This document shows, one piece after another, positions 1 through 6,584 of a stretch of DNA of 25,656 bases (positions within the stretch are counted from its first letter, which is position 1; each line of letters begins with the position of its first letter). Below the pieces are notes generated by a model. The model worked only from the letters and a program-made list of their open reading frames with translations, was not told the DNA's origin and made no database searches. The position numbers were made by a program, and so were the translations under genes. Source of the DNA: JAKFWI01 sp031398975 (GTDB taxonomy: Bacteria > Pseudomonadota > Alphaproteobacteria > Caulobacterales > Aquidulcibacteraceae). The stretch spans positions 1 through 25,656 of the forward strand of contig JANNOI010000026.1 of NCBI GenBank assembly GCA_031398975.1, read 5' to 3'.

Positions 1-898
1 CCCCCGCCAGCCGCGCGGCCCCGGTCTCGACGCGCTGCACCAGATCGGCGCGCACGGGCACGGCCATTTCTGCGGCGGCGGTGGGGGTGGGGGCGCGCCG
101 GTCGGCGGCGAAATCGATCAGCGTGGTGTCGGTCTCGTGGCCCACGGCCGAGATCAGCGGGATCGCGCTCGCGGCGGCGGCGCGCACCACCACCTCCTCA
201 TTGAAGGCCCACAGATCCTCGATCGAGCCGCCCCCGCGCGCCACGATCAGCACGTCCGGGCGGGGAATGGCGCCGTGGGGCTCCAGCCGGTTGAAGCCTG
301 CGATGGCGGCGGCCACCTGGGCGGGGGCGTGCTCGCCCTGCACCACTACCGGCCATAAGAGCACCCGCCTCGGGAAACGCTCCTCCAGCCGGTGCAGGAT
401 GTCGCGGATCACCGCCCCGGTGGGCGAGGTGATCACCCCGATCACGGCCGGCAAAAACGGGATCGCCTTCTTCCGCCCGGCCTCGAACAGGCCTTCGCCG
501 GCGAGCTTGGCCTTCAGCCGCTCGAGCTGCGCCAGCAGCGCGCCCACGCCGGCCGGCTCCATCCGCTCGGCCACGAGCTGATAGGCGGATTTGTTGGGGA
601 AGGTGGAGATCTTGCCCTCCACCACCACTTCAAGCCCCTCCGCGGGCCGGAAGCGCAGCGCCCCCACGGCGCTCTTCCACATCACCACCCCGAGGCAGGC
701 GCCTTCGTCTTTCAGGTCGGCGTAGAAATGGCCGGACTTGGCGATCGTCACCCGCCCCAGCTCTCCGCGCACCCGCACGCGCTCGTAATTGGTCTCCATC
801 GTGCGTTTGATCGAGTGCGCGAGTTCGGAGACGGAAAGTTCCGGGAGATTGCCGGCGCCGGGGGGCGCGCCCGGCGCGAGCGCGGAGGAATCAGCCAT
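1..898 (-). CDS. xseA: Exodeoxyribonuclease VII large subunit, C-terminus beyond window
   Basis: Large subunit of exonuclease VII, which with XseB degrades single-stranded DNA into oligonucleotides in mismatch and damage repair. About 299 residues are visible; the family is usually 400-530, so the C-terminal coiled-coil part lies left of base 1. Residues about 20-115 form the OB-fold (VSELAHSIKRTME, RVRVRGELG, SGHFYADLKD, VVMWK). The nuclease domain follows, with the family motifs VIGVITSPTGAVIRDIL, LIVARGGGSIEDLWAFN and PLISAVGHETDTTLIDF. The start is the ATG at 898-896. The purine run GGGAG abuts that ATG with no spacing, so a leadered start is doubtful; a promoter-like element just upstream suggests a leaderless mRNA. 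It diverges from the sulfotransferase gene over 71 bp. Identification is secure; the exact start is less so. Confidence 0.95.
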   Translation of the reverse strand, partial: MADSSALAPGAPPGAGNLPELSVSELAHSIKRTMETNYERVRVRGELGRVTIAKSGHFYADLKDEGACLGVVMWKSAVGALRFRPAEGLEVVVEGKISTFPNKSAYQLVAERMEPAGVGALLAQLERLKAKLAGEGLFEAGRKKAIPFLPAVIGVITSPTGAVIRDILHRLEERFPRRVLLWPVVVQGEHAPAQVAAAIAGFNRLEPHGAIPRPDVLIVARGGGSIEDLWAFNEEVVVRAAAASAIPLISAVGHETDTTLIDFAADRRAPTPTAAAEMAVPVRADLVQRVETGAARLAG

Positions 899-905
899 CT
901 CCCAG

Positions 906-934
906 ATATAGCCCCCCGCAGGTCCCGGGCGAAG
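906..934 (-). promoter_or_regulatory. Predicted promoter of xseA, possibly leaderless
   Basis: On the minus strand CTTCGC (934-929) and CTATAT (911-906) are separated by exactly 17 bases. The alphaproteobacterial housekeeping consensus, as I know it, is about CTTGAC-N17-CTATAT, so the -10 is perfect and the -35 matches 4 of 6. With usual spacing the transcript would start at 899 or 898, on or next to the ATG of xseA. This is a sequence prediction only. Confidence 0.5.
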
Positions 935-969
935 GTGGCGCGCGCGGCGCGCAATGCTAGGCTTCGCCC

Positions 970-2412
970 ATGGAGACCGACGCCGCCACCCTCCTGCGCC
1001 AGGCCGCCGCCGCGCTGAAGGCGCGCGACCGGGAGGCCTGCGCGGGCCGGCTCGCCGCGCTGATCGCCGCCCGCCCGCGCCTGGGGGAAGGCTGGGGGCC
1101 GGTCGTCCGGCTGGCGAAGGCGATCGGGGAAACCGGCGCGACGCTCCTCGCTATGCGCGCCTTCGCCGCCCACGCGCCCGACGATCCCCGCCGCCAGATC
1201 GAGCTTGCGGCCATGCTGGCGGAGTTCGGGCGGATGGAGGAGGCGCTAGAGCTGGGCGAGGCGGCGGCGGCGCGGTGGCCCGCCTCTCCGGTTGCGCAGC
1301 ATTTCCTCGGGGTGGCGCTGGCGCATGCCGGGCGGCTGGAGGCGGGGGCGGAGCGGCTGCGCCGCGCGATCGCGCTCGGTGGGGCGGGCGCGGAATCCTG
1401 GCTCATGCTGTGCGCGCTGAAGCGGTTTTCCCCCGGCGATCCGGACCTTGCGCGCCTTACGTCCGCGCTCCAGGGCGCGGGCGGGCGCGAGCGCGCCACC
1501 CTGCTCTATGCCAAGGGCAAGGCGCTCGAGGATGGGGGCGATGTCGAGGGCGCATTCGGGGCCTATAATGCCGGGGCAGAGCTGTTCCGCGCCGCTCAGC
1601 CCTACGATCCCGCCCCCGCACGGACGCTGCTGGAAGACACGCGGGCCGGGTTCGACCAGGCGTTCCTCGCCCGCCTCCGCCCGAGCGCCGCGGCGGGGGC
1701 GCGGGCGATCTTCGTGCTGGGCCCTCCGCGCTCGGGCACCACGCTGGTGCAGGAGATCCTGGCCGCGCACAGCCGCGTAGGCGGGGGCGGCGAGCTTGGC
1801 CTGTTCCGCCACGCCGCGATGGCGCTGGCCGACTTCAAGCCCGCCTCGATCGCCGCGCTCGACGCGCGCGGCCACGAGGCCTGGACGGCGATCGCGCGCG
1901 GCTACCACGATCTGCTGGCGCAACGGTTCGGGCCGCACGGGCTTATCGTCGACAAGACGCTCTCGCACGCCATGACGCTCGGCCTCATCGCGCACATCCT
2001 GCCGGAGGCGCGGTTCATCTGGCTGAAGCGGACGCCCGGCGCGGTGGCGTGGTCGTGCTTTCGCACGCGCTTTTCCCAAGGCATGGCGTGGTCGTGGTCG
2101 CTCGCCGAGATCGGCGCGCATCTGCGGGTGCTGGAGGGGTTCCATGCGCATTGGCGGGGCGTGCTGGGCGAGCGATTGCTGAGTTTGGACTATGAGGCGC
2201 TCGTCCACGCGCCCGATCTGTGGACCAAGCGCCTGCTCGCCCATGCGGGGCTCGACGATGAGGAAGGAACGCGGCGCTTCCACGAGAATGCGCGCGTCGT
2301 CCAGACCTCCAGCATGGCGCAGGTGCGCGAGCCGGTCCATGCCCGCGCCGTGGACGCCTGGCGCGCCTATGAGGGCAAGCTCGCGCCGTTTTTCGAGCGC
2401 TGGAACGCCTGA
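970..2412 (+). CDS. TPR-repeat sulfotransferase family protein
   Basis: 480 residues. The N-terminal half (about 1-235) is an alanine-rich helical repeat region typical of TPR proteins, with paired helices around 77-140 and 175-205. The C-terminal half (about 245-480) is a PAPS-dependent sulfotransferase domain. The 5'-phosphosulfate-binding loop is FVLGPPRSGTTLVQEIL (248-264). A 3'-phosphate-binding strand with RTPGAVAWSCF lies near 354-364, and the C-terminal block TSSMAQVREPVH...WRAYEGKL is usual for bacterial TPR-sulfotransferases. No signal peptide or membrane segment is seen, so it is probably cytoplasmic. The start ATG at 970 has no clear ribosome site. The acceptor (glycan, lipid or peptide) cannot be told: both neighbours, xseA and an ABC exporter on the other strand, are unrelated. 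The family is solid; the substrate is unknown. Confidence 0.85.
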   Translation: METDAATLLRQAAAALKARDREACAGRLAALIAARPRLGEGWGPVVRLAKAIGETGATLLAMRAFAAHAPDDPRRQIELAAMLAEFGRMEEALELGEAAAARWPASPVAQHFLGVALAHAGRLEAGAERLRRAIALGGAGAESWLMLCALKRFSPGDPDLARLTSALQGAGGRERATLLYAKGKALEDGGDVEGAFGAYNAGAELFRAAQPYDPAPARTLLEDTRAGFDQAFLARLRPSAAAGARAIFVLGPPRSGTTLVQEILAAHSRVGGGGELGLFRHAAMALADFKPASIAALDARGHEAWTAIARGYHDLLAQRFGPHGLIVDKTLSHAMTLGLIAHILPEARFIWLKRTPGAVAWSCFRTRFSQGMAWSWSLAEIGAHLRVLEGFHAHWRGVLGERLLSLDYEALVHAPDLWTKRLLAHAGLDDEEGTRRFHENARVVQTSSMAQVREPVHARAVDAWRAYEGKLAPFFERWNA

Positions 2413-2422
2413 GGCGCCCCGC

Positions 2423-4255
2423 TCAGCCCATCGATTCCGCGAGCGCCGGCTCCTCCGCCTGGCGGCGCCAGAGTTCGGCGTACTCGCCCCCGCGTCGCAC
2501 CAGCTCGCCGTGGCGGCCGCGCTCGACGACGACCCCATCTTTCAGCACGACGATCTGATCGGCCCCCGCGATCGTGGACAGGCGGTGGGCGACGACAATG
2601 GTGGTGCGCCCGCGCGCGGCCTCTTCGAGCGCGTCCTGAACCTCGGCCTCGGTGCGGCTGTCGAGGGAGGAGGTGGCCTCGTCCAGCACCAGCACGCGCG
2701 GCTCGTTGAGGATCACCCGCGCGATGCCGACGCGCTGCTTCTCCCCGCCGGAAAGCTTCAAGCCCCGCTCGCCCACACGCGTGTCCCACCCCTCAGGCAG
2801 CGCGCGGACGAAGCCAAGCAATTGCGCGCGCGCGGCGGCGGCCTCGATCTCGGCCTGGCTCGCTTCGGGGCGGCCATAGGCGATGTTGTAGCGGATCGTA
2901 TCGTTGAATAGCACGACGTCCTGGGGCACGAGGCCGAGTGCGGCGCGAAGGCTTTCCTGGGTCACGCCCTTGATGTCCTGGCCGTCGATCAGCACCCGCC
3001 CGGCGGCCGGGTCGTAGAAGCGGAACAGGAGTTTCAGCACGGTGGATTTGCCCGCCCCGCTGGGGCCGACGATCGCGGTCGTGCGCCCCGCGGGGCAGGT
3101 GAAGCTCACCCCCGCCAGCCCGCGTTCGCGGCCCTCGTGGGCGAAGCTTACCGCCTCGAACGTCACCTCGCCGGGGCCGGCCTGCAAGACGCGCGCATCG
3201 GAGGCGTCGGCGACGTCGGGCTTCTCGTCGAGCAGCACGAACATCTTCTCCATGTCGATCCCGGCCTGCTTGATCTCGCGATACGCAAAGCCAAGCACGT
3301 TCAGCGGCATGTAGAGGTTAAGCATGATGAGCATCACGGCGGTGATGTCGCCCGGCCCCATGCGCCCGCCCGCGGCCATCCAGCCAGCCGTGGCCACCAT
3401 CGCGGCGAGCCCCACATTCATGATCAGGGCCTGCACCACGTTCAGCAGCACGAGCGAGGTGTTGGAGCGCACGGCGGCGTGGGCGTAGGTGGCGAGCGCG
3501 CGGTCGAACCGCTCGGTCTCGCGCTTTTCGGCGGCGAAGGATTTCACCGTTTCGAAATTCAGCAGGCTGTCTACCGCGCGGCCGGAGGCCTCGTTGTCGG
3601 CCTCGTTCATCGCCCGGCGGTGGCGCAGGCGCCATTCCGTGATGCCGAACGTCACCCACGTATAGACCACCACCGTGGCCGCCGCGATCGCCGCAAAGCC
3701 CCACCCATAGCGCCAGCCGAGCACGAAGGCCGCCAGCGCCAGCTCCACCGCGGTCGGGGCGATGTTGAAGGCGAGGAACCGCAGCAGGAAATCGATCGCG
3801 CGCACGCCGCGCTCGATGGTGCGATAGAGGGAGCCCGTGCGCTTGGACTGGTGAAACCGCACCGAAAGCGCATGCACGTGCGCAAAGACGGCAGCGCCCG
3901 CGCGCCGCTGCGCCTCCTCGCTCACCGGGGCGAACAGCGCGTTGCGGGCCTCCGGCCCCGCGGCGGCCGCAAACCGCATCGCCGCCCAAATCCCCACCAA
4001 TCCCAGAAAGAGGCTCGTCCCGCCCGCGCCCTCCCCGCGCGAAAGCCGGTTCACCCCGTCCGCCAGCACCAGCGGCGAGAGCACCGCCAGCACCTTCCCC
4101 GCCACCGTCAGGATAAGCGCGAGCGAAAGCCGCGCGCGGATGCCCGGCGCGTTCAGCCCCCCGATCAGCTTCAGGATGCGCGTCACCGAACGCCACAGCG
4201 AGGGCGGAACGATTTCGGCTTCGCTCGAAGCCGGGCGCGGGATATCGGGGGGCAT
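2423..4255 (-). CDS. Atm1-type ABC exporter (fused membrane and ATPase domains)
   Basis: 610 residues from the ATG at 4255. A TTG at 4282 would add nine residues and is less likely. Half-transporter of the Atm1/HMT class, expected to homodimerise in the inner membrane and export glutathione-linked or sulfur-containing compounds (metal stress, Fe-S homeostasis). The membrane domain spans about 40-325. It contains NFETVKSFAAE (233-243), arginines 209 and 213, and N272/Q275; their relative spacing matches the glutathione-site residues I recall from Novosphingobium Atm1 (R206, R210, N269, Q272). The ATPase domain has Walker A GPSGAGKST (397-405), signature LSGGE (501-505), Walker B VLVLDEATS (521-529) and switch His557. 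It stands alone and converges on the sulfotransferase gene with a 10-bp gap. An alternative is a lipid or multidrug exporter, but the Atm1 residues argue against it. Confidence 0.9.
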   Translation of the reverse strand: MPPDIPRPASSEAEIVPPSLWRSVTRILKLIGGLNAPGIRARLSLALILTVAGKVLAVLSPLVLADGVNRLSRGEGAGGTSLFLGLVGIWAAMRFAAAAGPEARNALFAPVSEEAQRRAGAAVFAHVHALSVRFHQSKRTGSLYRTIERGVRAIDFLLRFLAFNIAPTAVELALAAFVLGWRYGWGFAAIAAATVVVYTWVTFGITEWRLRHRRAMNEADNEASGRAVDSLLNFETVKSFAAEKRETERFDRALATYAHAAVRSNTSLVLLNVVQALIMNVGLAAMVATAGWMAAGGRMGPGDITAVMLIMLNLYMPLNVLGFAYREIKQAGIDMEKMFVLLDEKPDVADASDARVLQAGPGEVTFEAVSFAHEGRERGLAGVSFTCPAGRTTAIVGPSGAGKSTVLKLLFRFYDPAAGRVLIDGQDIKGVTQESLRAALGLVPQDVVLFNDTIRYNIAYGRPEASQAEIEAAAARAQLLGFVRALPEGWDTRVGERGLKLSGGEKQRVGIARVILNEPRVLVLDEATSSLDSRTEAEVQDALEEAARGRTTIVVAHRLSTIAGADQIVVLKDGVVVERGRHGELVRRGGEYAELWRRQAEEPALAESMG

Positions 4256-4376
4256 CGCCCTATTTAAGCCGGCCTGTCGCAAATGTGTACGGGTTTAGGC
4301 CGCTTGAGCGTGGCGTTGCACTGCGAAGCCCCGCCCTTGCCCCGCAAATGACCGCAAATTCTGCTACGAAGGATCC

Positions 4377-4955
4377 ATGACCGCTTCCGTTCCCGCTTCC
4401 GCCGGCCTCGCCTCCATCTGTCTGTATTGCGGCTCCTCCAACGCCGCCGACTCAGCCTATCTCGATCTCGCCGCGCGCTTCGGGGCGGCGGTGGCGGAGC
4501 GCGGCCTGCGGCTTGTGTATGGGGGCGGGCGCGTGGGGCTGATGGGACGGGCCGCGGAGGCCGCGCACGCGGCCGGCGGGCAGGTGCTGGGGATCATGCC
4601 CCGCTTCCTGGCGCGCCGCGAGATCGTGTTCGATGCGGTGGAGACGCGGCTGGTGGACACGATGCACGAGCGCAAGCGCATGATGTTCGACGAAAGCGAT
4701 GCGTTCGTCGCGCTCCCGGGCGGGATCGGCACGCTGGAGGAGGTGGTGGAGACGCTCTCCTGGCGGCGCCTCGAATTGCACCGCAAGCCGACCATCTTCC
4801 TCTCGGAGGACGATTTCTGGGCCCCGTTCTTCGAGCTCATCTCCCACACGATCGCCGCCAACCTCACCCCGGCGAGTTTCCAGGCTGCAATCGTGGAGGC
4901 GCGCTCCATCCCCGAGGCTTTCGCCGCTATGGAGCGCCCCGCACGCGGGCTTTAG
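4377..4955 (+). CDS. LOG-family nucleoside 5'-monophosphate phosphoribohydrolase (TIGR00730)
   Basis: 192 residues, usual family length. Lysine-decarboxylase-like Rossmann protein of the LOG group, which cleaves the N-glycosidic bond of cytokinin nucleotides or purine monophosphates to release the base and ribose 5-phosphate. Seen: CLYCGSS near the N-terminus, YGGGRVGLMG (48-57), the R99-K100 pair in MHERKRMMF, and the active-site motif PGGIGTLEE (114-122) with its catalytic glutamate. Start ATG 4377 follows GAAGGA (4368-4373) at 3 bases. The stop codon TAG is the first three bases of the 114-bp repeat that separates it from the convergent ppx gene. Older databases call such proteins lysine decarboxylase, which is wrong by known biochemistry. 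The physiological substrate here is not known. Confidence 0.9.
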   Translation: MTASVPASAGLASICLYCGSSNAADSAYLDLAARFGAAVAERGLRLVYGGGRVGLMGRAAEAAHAAGGQVLGIMPRFLARREIVFDAVETRLVDTMHERKRMMFDESDAFVALPGGIGTLEEVVETLSWRRLELHRKPTIFLSEDDFWAPFFELISHTIAANLTPASFQAAIVEARSIPEAFAAMERPARGL

Positions 4956-5066
4956 ACCGTTTCCCGAAAAGTGTTACGCGGTTTTCGGACGAGAAACGGT
5001 CTACCTTAAAGTGTAGATCGGTTTTTCTCGATTGGATTGATCTAATCCAATCGAGAACCGCTTTAG
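4953..5066 (+). repeat. 114-bp two-hairpin dispersed repeat, copy A
   Basis: Fills the gap between the convergent LOG and ppx genes. The same 114-base unit occurs inverted at 15224-15337, with about six substitutions and no indel. Hairpin 1: arms 4953-4963 and 4993-5003 pair perfectly over 11 bp, extended by CCGAAAA (4964-4970) with TTTTCGG (4982-4988). Hairpin 2: arms 5027-5038 and 5044-5055 pair over 12 bp around a 5-base loop. The element is flanked by a direct repeat GCTTTAG (4949-4955 and 5060-5066), which could be a target-site duplication. It carries the TAG stop of the LOG gene and the TAA stop of ppx. There is no U-tract directly after either hairpin, so a classical intrinsic terminator is not obvious. 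Confidence 0.9.
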
Positions 5067-6559
5067 CGGCGCACGCTCGCCAGCTTGCCGGTGACGCCGA
5101 GCGCCGCGGCCAGGGGATCGAGGCGCTTGGCGGCCTGTTCGGTGATCAGGTGCGCGCGGGCGGGCTTGGCGGCCAAAGTCAGCACGGGCCCCGACAGCGT
5201 GAGCGTGATCTCGTCCAGGAGGCGCGCAGCGCGGCCTGAAACATCGGCGCCCAGCCGCAGCGCCGCGCCAAGCGCCGCGGCGGCGCGCTTGTGCTCCTCG
5301 CTCAGCAGCTTCTCATAGGCGGCCGCGACCGGGGGGGCCTTGGAATAGCGGTGGTGGACGGCTGCGGCCAGGAAGGCGCGCTCGGTGTGGTTGATCGCGG
5401 TGAACGGCGCGCGCACCACGAGCTCGAACACGATGTCCCCGCGCTGGTCGGGGTGCAGCGCCGCCCCCACATCCGCGAGCCGGGCGGCCGCGGCGCGCAG
5501 CACCGGGTCCCGCGCGGGGGAGAATACCGGCGGGCCTTGCGCGAACACCGGCTCGATCCAACGCTCGAGCGCAGCGCCGAAGGCGCGCGCGCGCAGACTC
5601 GGCGCGGCGAAGGCCTCGGCGGCGGCGGCCAGCGGATGCTCGGCGCGCGCCCGCGCGGACAGCCGCTCGAAGACAAGCCCCTCGCGCAGGCCGTAGGAGG
5701 ACAGGATCACCCGGCTGAACCCGCCCCGGCGCAGGACGCGCTCCAGCACGGTGGCGGCGTAGGGCAGCATGTCGGCGCGCTTGGCGGCGGCCTCCTCCAG
5801 CTTTTCCAGCGAACGCCTGCTCTGCCGGCGCACGAAATCGGCCACCACCAGCGCCTCGGTGCGGCTCATCTCGTGATGGTGCAGCACGCGCACGGGATGG
5901 TCGCGCAGCGCGATGTCGATGCGCCCCAGCGCCCGCCAGGCCCCGCCCACGGCGTAGAAATCGCCCCCCGCCGCGCCGCCGCTCCCGTCCGGCCCCTGGA
6001 GCGCCGCGGCGTCCGCCAGCGCCTCGTCCGCGCGCGCGGCGACCTCCTCGGCGTTGAAGGCGCCGCGCATCAGCGAGAGCGGCCCGAGCGGGAAGGTGCG
6101 GCCTGGCTGCGGCCCGCCCGGCCCCACCCGCACCAATTCGAGGCTCGATCCCCCGAGATCGCCCACCACGCCGTCCGCGTCCGGCTCCCCCGCCAGCACG
6201 CCGAGGGCGGAGAGGCGCGCCTCTTCCGCCCCGTCGATGATCTTGAGCTTGACCCCGGTCTCGCGCGCGACGCGGCGTACAAAGTCCGGCCCGTCCTGGG
6301 CCTCGCGCACGGCGGCGGTGGCGACGGCGTCGGTCTGCTCGATCCCGTGGGCCTCGATCAGGGCCTGGAAGCGTTTCAGCGCTGCGATCGCGGCCTGCAC
6401 GCCCTGCTCGGGCAAAGCGTGGGTGGCGCTCAGGTCCCGGCCGAGGCCGGCCATGACCTTTTCGTTCAGGAACGGCGTGATGGCGCGCCCGTCCAGCCGG
6501 TACGCCACCAGGCGCACGGAATTGGAGCCCACGTCGATGACGGCGGCGTCGCGGATCAT
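5063..6559 (-). CDS. ppx: Ppx/GppA-family phosphatase (exopolyphosphatase)
   Basis: 498 residues from the ATG at 6559. An in-frame ATG at 6607 would add 16 residues and overlap ppk by 23 bases, and the conserved N-terminus starts just after 6559. It removes terminal phosphates from polyphosphate and/or converts pppGpp to ppGpp. Seen: the actin-fold phosphate loop VIDVGSNSVRL (7-17), the catalytic-glutamate region IIDGAEEARL with E113 (E121 in E. coli Ppx), and the second phosphate loop VVGDLGGSSLEL (131-142). A C-terminal HD-like helical domain has INHTERAFLAAAVHHRYS. It follows ppk by 25 bases, so one transcript probably encodes both polymer synthesis and breakdown. The stop codon lies in the end of the 114-bp repeat. 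Ppx and GppA cannot be told apart by eye. Confidence 0.92.
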   Translation of the reverse strand: MIRDAAVIDVGSNSVRLVAYRLDGRAITPFLNEKVMAGLGRDLSATHALPEQGVQAAIAALKRFQALIEAHGIEQTDAVATAAVREAQDGPDFVRRVARETGVKLKIIDGAEEARLSALGVLAGEPDADGVVGDLGGSSLELVRVGPGGPQPGRTFPLGPLSLMRGAFNAEEVAARADEALADAAALQGPDGSGGAAGGDFYAVGGAWRALGRIDIALRDHPVRVLHHHEMSRTEALVVADFVRRQSRRSLEKLEEAAAKRADMLPYAATVLERVLRRGGFSRVILSSYGLREGLVFERLSARARAEHPLAAAAEAFAAPSLRARAFGAALERWIEPVFAQGPPVFSPARDPVLRAAAARLADVGAALHPDQRGDIVFELVVRAPFTAINHTERAFLAAAVHHRYSKAPPVAAAYEKLLSEEHKRAAAALGAALRLGADVSGRAARLLDEITLTLSGPVLTLAAKPARAHLITEQAAKRLDPLAAALGVTGKLASVRR

Positions 6560-6584
6560 CGCCCGGCCCCGCCTGCCAGCGCGC

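Noticed and set aside
970..4255. Sulfotransferase plus ABC exporter as a secreted sulfated-product system
   Set aside because: They are convergent, not an operon, and the exporter carries Atm1-type glutathione-site residues, which better explains it as a homeostasis transporter.
3137..4267. 376-codon plus-strand frame antisense to the ABC exporter
   Set aside because: Histidine/arginine-rich low-complexity translation opposite an intact Atm1-like gene.
4336..4366. Promoter for the LOG gene starting at CTTGCC
   Set aside because: The -35 matches well, but at 17-19 bases only weak -10 hexamers (TTCTGC, TCTGCT, CTGCTA) occur, and the transcript would begin after the ribosome site.
4953..5066. 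Classical bidirectional Rho-independent terminator
   Set aside because: Strong hairpins are present but neither is followed directly by a U-tract on either strand, so I list it as a repeat only.
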